Shown here one piece after another: positions 1 through 5,657 of a stretch of 10,619 bases of DNA (within the stretch, counting starts at the first letter, position 1; each line of letters opens with the position of its first letter). The notes under the pieces were generated by a model. That model was not told where the DNA came from and ran no database searches. It was given only the letters and a program-made list of their open reading frames with translations. The position numbers and the translations under genes were made by a program. Source of the stretch: Bordetella parapertussis (GTDB lineage: Bacteria; Pseudomonadota; Gammaproteobacteria; Burkholderiales; Burkholderiaceae_B); NCBI GenBank assembly GCA_945868195.1, contig CAMBLP010000073.1, forward strand, positions 1 to 10,619, written 5' to 3'.

Positions 1-734
1 TGCCCCACACCAGAAACAACAGGAATGATGCTTGCGGAAATATCTCGCGCTAAAGCTTCATCATTGAAACTCCAGAGGTCTTCAATACTGCCGCCCCCTC
101 TGACAAGTAAAATAGTGTCAACCTCTTGCCTTTCATTTGCTAAAGCTAACGCCTGCCTGAGCTGTAAGGAAGATCCCGCTCCTTGCACCATTGCCGGGTA
201 GATCACAATCGGTACGTGGGGCGCACGACGCGCCAAAGCGGTCAGCACATCGCGTAACGCCGCAGCGGACAACGAGGTGATGACCCCTACAGCGCGAGGA
301 TGTCCAACAATTTCTCGTTTATGAGCGGGATCGAATAAACCTTCTTGATCCAATTTGCTTTTTAAAGCAAGAAACGCCTCAAAAAGCGAACCTAAACCCG
401 CGCGTCGTAACTGTTCTGCCTGAATTTGATACTCACCTCGCGCTTCATAAAGCGTCACCCGCCCTTTGAGTTCGATCGAATCCCCCGCTTGAGGCATAAA
501 CCCCACGGTTGCCGCTTTACTGCGAAACATCACCGCTCTGACCGAGGCACCATTATCTTTGAGCGTGAAGTACCAATGACCAGAAGCAGCGGGCATAAAA
601 TTAGAAACTTCGCCCCGAACCCAATTCACATCGAAACTGTCTTCTAAAAGACGTGCGACAGCTTGATTGAGCTCAGAGACTGTCAGAATGTCCCGCGTGA
701 ATGCTGAATTGTCTTGTTGATCACTAAGTGCCAT
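1..734 (-). CDS. xseA: Exodeoxyribonuclease VII large subunit, N-terminal part (runs off the left edge)
   Basis: Large subunit of exonuclease VII, which with the small XseB subunits degrades single-stranded DNA to short oligonucleotides in the cytoplasm. I read the reverse complement by hand: the frame is open from the ATG at 734-732 to the window edge, giving 244 codons of a protein that is usually about 400-450 residues. The N-terminal OB-fold domain spans roughly residues 13-112 (NWVRGEVSNF at 37-46, SGHWYFTLKD at 51-60). The start of the catalytic domain follows, with GVITS at 150-154, RD at 161-162 and RGGGSIEDLWSFND at 212-225. The last visible residues, SGVG, lead into the family's GHETD motif, which lies outside the window. 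A clear Shine-Dalgarno is lacking; GGTG sits about 14 bases before the ATG. The gene is divergent from exbB and would be transcribed out of the AT-rich region at 735-1071. Identity is secure; the exact start is less so. Confidence 0.96.
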   Translation of the reverse strand, partial: MALSDQQDNSAFTRDILTVSELNQAVARLLEDSFDVNWVRGEVSNFMPAASGHWYFTLKDNGASVRAVMFRSKAATVGFMPQAGDSIELKGRVTLYEARGEYQIQAEQLRRAGLGSLFEAFLALKSKLDQEGLFDPAHKREIVGHPRAVGVITSLSAAALRDVLTALARRAPHVPIVIYPAMVQGAGSSLQLRQALALANERQEVDTILLVRGGGSIEDLWSFNDEALARDISASIIPVVSGVG

Positions 735-764
735 ATGGGGTCTTCACCAAAGATTGTCCACAAA

Positions 765-783
765 CGTAATAAATTCGTAATAA
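765..783. repeat. Direct repeat CGTAATAA x2, 11-bp period
   Basis: CGTAATAA occurs at 765-772 and again at 776-783, exactly 11 bp apart, about one helical turn. It lies three bases after the DnaA-like 9-mer TTGTCCACA (754-762). The TAATAA halves resemble the TAA/TAG triplets called DnaA-trios in studied bacterial origins. The repeat is directly seen; the trio reading is speculative. Confidence 0.5.
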
Positions 784-851
784 GTGTTTGTGATTAATGA
801 ATATATTGTTTTAGATGTAAAATCGCTTTAAAAAAATATAGTAACTATTTG

Positions 852-868
852 TTATTATTGAATAATAA
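852..868. repeat. 17-bp AT-only palindrome around a central G
   Basis: TTATTATT (852-859), a central G (860) and AATAATAA (861-868) form a perfect inverted repeat inside the AT-rich tract. It could be a dimeric regulator's operator or an easily melted or cruciform-forming element. It does not match the Fur box well, although exbB/exbD genes are often iron-regulated. In so AT-rich a stretch a chance origin is possible. Confidence 0.4.
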
Positions 869-882
869 TTAAATCCATTATA

Positions 883-905
883 AATTGCTCAATTTTTAAG
901 CAATT
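883..905. repeat. 7-bp inverted repeat, hairpin in the AT-rich tract
   Basis: AATTGCT (883-889) pairs with AGCAATT (899-905) around a 9-base loop. No T-run follows on the plus strand. Both flanking genes point away from it, so it is not needed as a gene terminator. It may be a regulatory dyad or chance. Confidence 0.35.
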
Positions 906-951
906 ACTCGGAAGCACCCATTTTCCATCATTTCAGAAGATGCACACAGAA

Positions 952-974
952 TTATCCACAAGTTCTGTGGATAG
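952..974. promoter_or_regulatory. Inverted pair of DnaA boxes
   Basis: TTATCCACA (952-960) is a perfect DnaA consensus box. Five bases later TGTGGATAG (966-974) is a second box on the opposite strand with one mismatch. The shared core, TATCCACA / TGTGGATA, is a perfect 8-bp inverted repeat with the 5-base spacer AGTTC. The pair lies about 100 bases before exbB, so binding there could either repress or activate that promoter, or help organise an origin. Confidence 0.6.
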
Positions 975-993
975 CTTTTAATACGCTTTGGGC

Positions 994-1023
994 TTGCCAA
1001 CTATTCTGTCGCACCCTTACCAT
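994..1023 (+). promoter_or_regulatory. Possible sigma-70 promoter for the exbB operon
   Basis: TTGCCA (994-999, five of six to the -35 consensus) and TACCAT (1018-1023, four of six to the -10) are separated by 18 bases. They would start transcription near 1030, about 40 bases before the exbB start codon. Other AT-rich hexamers upstream could also serve, so this is only the best-spaced candidate. Confidence 0.35.
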
Positions 1024-1071
1024 GCCAATATTGTGTTGTGCATTCCATCCTAAAGCTAGAGAGGTTACTTT

Positions 1072-1674
1072 TTGCAATCTATTGTCATTCAGGCAGGCTG
1101 GCCCATCTGGCCATTGATCGCCCTATCAATCGTTGGTTTAGCCATCGTAATCGAGCGTACGTTAAGCCTCAATGCTGCACGACTCATTCCTCGCGACCTA
1201 CCCGCCCAAGTCATACAAATGGTTCGCGCCAAGGCAGACTCGCCCGAGGCCATTGAAAAACTTCGTGCGTCTTCTCCACTGGGCCTGATTCTTGCAGAAC
1301 TGCTTCGATGCAAAAATTTGCCCCCCGCAGAACTCCGATGCGCGGTCGAGGATGCCGGTCGTGATGTTTCCCACATATTACAAAAATACCTCCCCGCTCT
1401 AGCCACGGTTGCAAGCCTTGGACCACTTATGGGGCTATTTGGAACCGTCGTAGGTATGATCGAAATTTTCGCAGCTTACAAACCCGACGGTTCGGATCCA
1501 ACAGAGTTGGCACGCGGCATTTCAATTGCGTTGTACAACACTGGGTTTGGTATCCTTATTGCGATTCCTGCTGTCATGGCACATCGATTATTCAAATCCC
1601 GGGTTGAAGCGCTTTTGTTAAAGATGGAGCAAGCGACTCGTTATGTTGCTCAGAATATTAAGCACTCCACCTGA
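1072..1674 (+). CDS. exbB: ExbB/TolQ-type proton channel subunit
   Basis: Inner-membrane MotA/TolQ/ExbB-family channel protein. With ExbD it turns the proton gradient into force for a periplasm-spanning partner such as TonB. It has 200 residues, shorter than E. coli ExbB, with little before the first helix. Three membrane segments are visible at about 8-28, 106-131 and 149-171. The signature LGPLMGLFGTVVGM lies at 116-129, and LYNTGFGILIAIPAV at 154-168. Thr125 and Thr157 fit the pore threonines of the family. The start must be TTG at 1072: the in-frame stop at 1057-1059 leaves no other initiator, and AGAGAGG (1058-1064) is a good Shine-Dalgarno 7 bases upstream. The stop TGA shares one base with the exbD ATG, implying translational coupling. 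No tonB or receptor gene is nearby, so the physiological partner is unknown and a TolQ-like role cannot be excluded. Confidence 0.9.
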   Translation: MQSIVIQAGWPIWPLIALSIVGLAIVIERTLSLNAARLIPRDLPAQVIQMVRAKADSPEAIEKLRASSPLGLILAELLRCKNLPPAELRCAVEDAGRDVSHILQKYLPALATVASLGPLMGLFGTVVGMIEIFAAYKPDGSDPTELARGISIALYNTGFGILIAIPAVMAHRLFKSRVEALLLKMEQATRYVAQNIKHST

Positions 1675-2078
1675 TGAACTTTCGCTCAAACGCCTCTTCA
1701 GACGATAGTCCAGACATCAATTTGATTCCTTTAATTGATGTTTTGCTCGTGATGTTGATTTTTTTAGCAGCAACCACAACGTTTACGCGTGAGCGTCAGC
1801 TCAGCATTTCCTTACCCCAAGCGAACGCCGAGCAAACGACAGCATCAACAATCGAGGTTTCTATTGCTAAAGATGGGCGCTACGCCATCGCAGGAGTCCT
1901 CATTTCCACAAACAATCTTGCTGCCCGCTTAAAAGCTCAACGTTCAGATCAAACAGAGAGCGCCTTGATCATTCGCGCAGATGCAATGGCCCCTCACCAA
2001 GCCGTCGTTCACGCGATGCAAGCCGCGCGAGAGGCTGGCATCAACAAAGTGCACTTTGTCACACAGGCTAGTCAGTGA
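1674..2078 (+). CDS. exbD: ExbD/TolR-type biopolymer transport protein
   Basis: Partner of ExbB: a single-pass inner-membrane protein with a periplasmic domain, whose membrane aspartate carries the proton. It has 134 residues, normal for the family. A short cytoplasmic N-terminus is followed by INLIPLIDVLLVMLIF (15-30). Asp22 is the expected proton-relay residue, matching Asp25 of E. coli ExbD. A periplasmic domain of about 95 residues ends in the conserved-looking AGINKVHFVTQ (121-131). The ATG overlaps the exbB stop by one base, and the TGA overlaps the GTG start of lpxK by four bases. All three frames are therefore probably translated from one message. The link to lipid A genes rather than tonB is a recurring betaproteobacterial arrangement as I know it, and its functional meaning is unclear. 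Confidence 0.9.
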   Translation: MNFRSNASSDDSPDINLIPLIDVLLVMLIFLAATTTFTRERQLSISLPQANAEQTTASTIEVSIAKDGRYAIAGVLISTNNLAARLKAQRSDQTESALIIRADAMAPHQAVVHAMQAAREAGINKVHFVTQASQ

Positions 2079-3145
2079 GCACCCAAGAGCTGCGCACGAG
2101 TATCGAGCATTGGCTGCAGCGCCAGTGGCAGCAAAGGGGGGTGTGGGCATGGTCCATGGCCCCGCTCTCCCTGCTGTTTGGTGCGCTCCTAAAAATTCGC
2201 GTCCTGCACCACTATTACTTTAAGCGCGATGCCGTTTTTCCAATCCCTGTCGTGGTCGTTGGCAACATCTACATCGGTGGGACAGGAAAAACGCCTGTCG
2301 TCATCGCTCTAGTCAAACAACTGCGTGTCTTAGGCTGGCATCCTGGTGTCATTAGCCGTGGATACGGCACGCAGATCGGTGACAAGCCCCTTGTGGGACA
2401 GGGAAAACTTGATGCAAGTCTTTTTGGTGATGAGCCTGCTTTGATCGCCAGGGAAACCGGTGCTCCGATCGCAGTGCACCCTAATAGACCACAAGCTTAC
2501 TTTTCTCTCTTGGCGCTCAATCCTCAGATAGACTTGGTGATCTCAGACGATGGTTTACAGCACCTACGCCTCCACCGAGACATCGAAATTGTTGTCCAAG
2601 ATGAGCGCGGAACCGGCAATGGTTGGTTGTTGCCTGCTGGACCTCTGCGTGAGCCCGTTAGCCGCTTGAATTCTGTTCAAGCTCTGATCTCTAGAACAGA
2701 AAATGCCGCCTCCACACCCTCGACCACAACATCGTCTTTGGTACGAAAAACGGCGGCCTCATTTCGAATGATTCAGTTCAGAAATCTCTTTAGTGGACAA
2801 TTACTTGATCCACCAAGCTTTATTGCCCGCACCAAAGGACTTAAAATTATGGCGATTGCAGGCATTGCCAACCCAGCGCAGTTTTTTTTAAGCCTGCATA
2901 ACATCGGTATTGCGCTCTCCGAACAACGCGCTTTGGCTGATCACTACACCTTTGAAGCCTCGATATTTCAAGCATTGGATGCAGAATGTGTGCTGATGAC
3001 GGCTAAAGATGCTGTCAAGTGTGAAAACATCAAAGACAACCGACTTTGGGTCGTGGAGACTGAGGTGTACTTTTCAGATCCGGATTTTATGCCATGGCTA
3101 AACGAGCAATTAAAGGCAAAGTCCGTGCAGCCACAGCCCGATTGA
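2075..3145 (+). CDS. lpxK: Tetraacyldisaccharide 4'-kinase
   Basis: Phosphorylates the 4' position of the tetraacyl disaccharide 1-phosphate with ATP, giving lipid IVA, the sixth step of lipid A synthesis, on the cytoplasmic face of the inner membrane. It has 356 residues, slightly long for the family. A hydrophobic membrane-association helix lies at about 24-44. The Walker A/P-loop GNIYIGGTGKTP is at 63-74. SRGYG (94-98), GDEP (118-121) and SDDGLQH (157-163) are the other LpxK signatures. The start is GTG at 2075, overlapping the exbD stop by 4 bases (GTGA), typical of coupled translation. A Ser/Thr-rich stretch around residues 207-217 may be a small insertion. The frame ends 7 bases before the Trm112-like gene. 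Confidence 0.96.
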   Translation: MSTQELRTSIEHWLQRQWQQRGVWAWSMAPLSLLFGALLKIRVLHHYYFKRDAVFPIPVVVVGNIYIGGTGKTPVVIALVKQLRVLGWHPGVISRGYGTQIGDKPLVGQGKLDASLFGDEPALIARETGAPIAVHPNRPQAYFSLLALNPQIDLVISDDGLQHLRLHRDIEIVVQDERGTGNGWLLPAGPLREPVSRLNSVQALISRTENAASTPSTTTSSLVRKTAASFRMIQFRNLFSGQLLDPPSFIARTKGLKIMAIAGIANPAQFFLSLHNIGIALSEQRALADHYTFEASIFQALDAECVLMTAKDAVKCENIKDNRLWVVETEVYFSDPDFMPWLNEQLKAKSVQPQPD

Positions 3146-3152
3146 TTACAAT

Positions 3153-3350
3153 ATGACGATGCAAACACGTCTGCTTGACCTTCTTGTCTGCCCCCTTTGT
3201 AAGGGCCGGCTCTACTCAAATGCTGATCATACGGAACTCATTTGCCGGGGTGATCGCCTCGCCTATCCTGTCCGTGATGGTGTTGCGGTGATGCTTGAAG
3301 CCCAGGCACGCCCCTTGGCCGATGCCGAAGAGCATCCCGACAATGCCTAA
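3153..3350 (+). CDS. ycaR: Trm112-like zinc-ribbon protein (UPF0434/YcaR family)
   Basis: Small protein of the UPF0434/Trm112 family, 65 residues, the usual size. The signature LLDLLVCPLCKG is at 7-18 with Cys13 and Cys16, followed by ELICRGDRLAYPVRDGVAVML at 28-48 with Cys31. Only three cysteines are present, so a complete four-cysteine zinc site is not formed, as in many bacterial members. In eukaryotes and archaea Trm112 activates methyltransferases; the role of the bacterial protein is unsettled. It sits between lpxK and kdsB, the same neighbours as E. coli ycaR. The chosen ATG at 3153 lies 7 bases after lpxK and has no obvious Shine-Dalgarno. ATG at 3159 is an alternative start that would remove two residues. 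Confidence 0.88.
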   Translation: MTMQTRLLDLLVCPLCKGRLYSNADHTELICRGDRLAYPVRDGVAVMLEAQARPLADAEEHPDNA

Positions 3351-3356
3351 AGGCAA

Positions 3357-4148
3357 ATGAATACACTTATGCGACCGTTCATCGTCATTATTCCCGCACG
3401 CAAGGCTTCGACCAGGCTCCCGGGGAAAATGTTGGCGGATCTTGCAGGGACTCCGCTTGTTGTTCGAGTCGCACATCGTGCAGCAGCCTCAGCTGCCAAA
3501 AAAGTTTATATCGCAACCGATGATGCATCCATCGCAAGCGCTGTCCGTGCTTATGGCATTGATGTATTGATGACCCGCGAGGACCATCCCTCAGGCACTG
3601 ATCGCTTGGCGGAAAGTGTTGAGTTGCTCAAGCTTTCTGATGATGACATTGTCGTGAATGTTCAGGGGGATGAGCCCTTGATTGATCCAGCGTTGATCAA
3701 CCAGGTAGCGGCATCACTTGCACAACATCCACAGGCAGCGATGTCGACCTGCGCAGCGCCGATCTCTGACGCATCCAGTTTCTTTAACCCAAACATTGTC
3801 AAGGTTGTTTGCGACAGTACATCGCATGCTCTCTATTTTTCTCGCGCCCCTATCCCTTGGGATCGCGATGCCCTCAGCCAAGGATCACAAGTGTTGAGTC
3901 AGGGTCTGCCCGCGCTCCATCACATTGGCCTGTACTCTTACCGTGTTCATTTTTTAAAAATCTTTCCCTCTTTATCTCGAGGAGTACTCGAAAGCATTGA
4001 GTCACTCGAACAACTGCGCGCCCTTGAGCACGGTTTCAAGATCGCCGTTCATTTAACGGACCGGCACCCTGGGCCAGGAGTCGATACCCAGGCAGATTTG
4101 GACCGAGTTCGTCAAATACTGGCAAAAGAAGGTTTAACGTCAGGGTAA
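3357..4148 (+). CDS. kdsB: 3-deoxy-manno-octulosonate cytidylyltransferase (CMP-Kdo synthetase)
   Basis: Couples CTP and Kdo to give CMP-Kdo plus pyrophosphate in the cytoplasm. CMP-Kdo is then used by WaaA to decorate lipid IVA, the product of the upstream lpxK. It has 263 residues against about 250 for the family. The nucleotide-binding motif PARKASTRLPGK lies at 13-24, HPSGTDR at 77-83, NVQGDEP at 101-107 (metal and substrate binding), FSRAPIP at 161-167 and ESLEQLR at 215-221. The terminal GVDT is at 241-244. Two starts are possible: ATG at 3357, with AAAGG (3349-3353) only 3 bases away, or ATG at 3369, which gives the more typical MRPFIVIIPAR N-terminus but a 15-base spacing. It starts 6 bases after the previous stop, so it belongs to the exbB operon. 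Confidence 0.96.
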   Translation: MNTLMRPFIVIIPARKASTRLPGKMLADLAGTPLVVRVAHRAAASAAKKVYIATDDASIASAVRAYGIDVLMTREDHPSGTDRLAESVELLKLSDDDIVVNVQGDEPLIDPALINQVAASLAQHPQAAMSTCAAPISDASSFFNPNIVKVVCDSTSHALYFSRAPIPWDRDALSQGSQVLSQGLPALHHIGLYSYRVHFLKIFPSLSRGVLESIESLEQLRALEHGFKIAVHLTDRHPGPGVDTQADLDRVRQILAKEGLTSG

Positions 4149-4193
4149 GCACCACAAAAGCCCAACTGCGTCAACTGCTGCGATGCGGCATAA

Positions 4194-4880
<687 letters not shown>

Positions 4881-4898
4881 CCTCTCAAGAACAGTCTC

Positions 4899-5657
4899 AT
4901 GGAAATCAAAAATAAAGTTTTTATCGTTACAGGTGGCGCTTCGGGTTTAGGCGCGGGTACTGCAAAAATGCTCTGTACACATGGAGCCCGTATTGTGCTC
5001 GCGGACGTCCAGGACGAAGCGGGTCAAGAGCTCGCCAAAGAACTGGGCCAACGCTATGTGCATTGTGATGTCACTCAAGAGCAAGATGCTCGCGCTGCCG
5101 TTGCGGCAGCCCTCGAGCTCGGCCCCCTCTTTGGCTTGATCAACTGTGCTGGCATCGCTCCTGCGGCTAAAACCGTAGGGAAAAATGGTGCGCATCCTTT
5201 TGAAATGTTTCAAAAAGTCATTTCTATCAATTTGATCGGTAGCTTTAATATGATTCGAGTGGCCTCTGAGGCCATGAGTAAGACCGAGGCAGAACCCACC
5301 GGCGAACGCGGCGTGTTGATCAACACCGCTTCCGTGGCGGCTTATGATGGACAAATTGGACAAGCAGCATATGCGGCATCCAAGGCTGGCGTCGTCGGGA
5401 TGACACTTCCCGTTGCACGCGACCTCGCACCGTTGGGGATTCGATGCGTCACGATCGCACCGGGCATTTTTGGAACACCGATGATGTTTGGCATGCCTCA
5501 AGCCGTTCAAGACTCTCTGGCAGCCAGCATCCCTTTTCCATCGCGCTTTGGACGTCCCGAAGACTACGCCAAACTCGTCCATCAAATTATTACGAACGAA
5601 ATGCTTAATGGCGAAACAATTCGCCTGGACGGCGCAATTCGCATGCCACCAAAATGA
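4899..5657 (+). CDS. Short-chain dehydrogenase, 3-hydroxyacyl-CoA dehydrogenase type 2-like
   Basis: Classical SDR-family NAD-dependent oxidoreductase of 252 residues, most like the type 2 3-hydroxyacyl-CoA dehydrogenases (HSD17B10 relatives). These oxidise 3-hydroxyacyl-CoA in fatty-acid or branched-chain breakdown. The cofactor glycine motif TGGASGLG lies at 11-18, and Asp36 at the end of the second strand suggests NAD rather than NADP. NCAG is at 82-85, Asn111 in the central helix, Ser145, and the catalytic YxxxK at Tyr158/Lys162. APGIFGTPM (187-195) and the ending RLDGAIRMPPK (242-252) fit this subfamily. It starts 18 bases after adk with only a weak purine stretch upstream, and its TGA overlaps the murJ ATG by 4 bases. 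The substrate cannot be read from sequence; the SDR fold is certain, the subfamily call fairly good. Confidence 0.88.
   Translation: MEIKNKVFIVTGGASGLGAGTAKMLCTHGARIVLADVQDEAGQELAKELGQRYVHCDVTQEQDARAAVAAALELGPLFGLINCAGIAPAAKTVGKNGAHPFEMFQKVISINLIGSFNMIRVASEAMSKTEAEPTGERGVLINTASVAAYDGQIGQAAYAASKAGVVGMTLPVARDLAPLGIRCVTIAPGIFGTPMMFGMPQAVQDSLAASIPFPSRFGRPEDYAKLVHQIITNEMLNGETIRLDGAIRMPPK

Larger units (their letters stand above)
735..1071. other. Divergent non-coding region with AT-rich tract and DnaA-box cluster
   Basis: A 337-base gap between the divergent xseA and exbB genes, with no convincing coding frame. Counting bases, 761-910 is only 30/150 G+C, against roughly half in the surrounding genes. 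Matches to the DnaA-box consensus TTATNCACA are: 952-960 plus strand, perfect; 754-762 plus, 789-797 minus and 966-974 minus, one mismatch each; 938-946 plus and 1037-1045 minus, two mismatches. It also holds a tandem direct repeat (765-783), a 17-base palindrome (852-868) and a hairpin (883-905). It must contain the promoters of both flanking genes. Whether it is also a replication origin or a DnaA-controlled promoter is inference; dnaA, dnaN, rpmH and gidA are not in the window. Confidence 0.6.

Noticed and set aside
426..647. Plus-strand open frame of 73 codons within xseA
   Set aside because: It lies wholly antisense to the well-conserved xseA frame and its product has no recognisable feature.
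852..880. Fur box upstream of exbB
   Set aside because: The best local alignment to the 19-bp consensus gives only about 10 matches, no more than expected in AT-rich DNA.
1038..1256. ATG-started frame of 72 codons overlapping the exbB start
   Set aside because: It is out of frame with the strongly supported exbB protein, which begins at TTG 1072 with a good ribosome site.
4176..4190. Intrinsic terminator between kdsB and adk
   Set aside because: TGCTGC/GCGGCA can form a 6-bp stem with one G-U pair and a 3-base loop, but no T-run follows; it is too weak to call.
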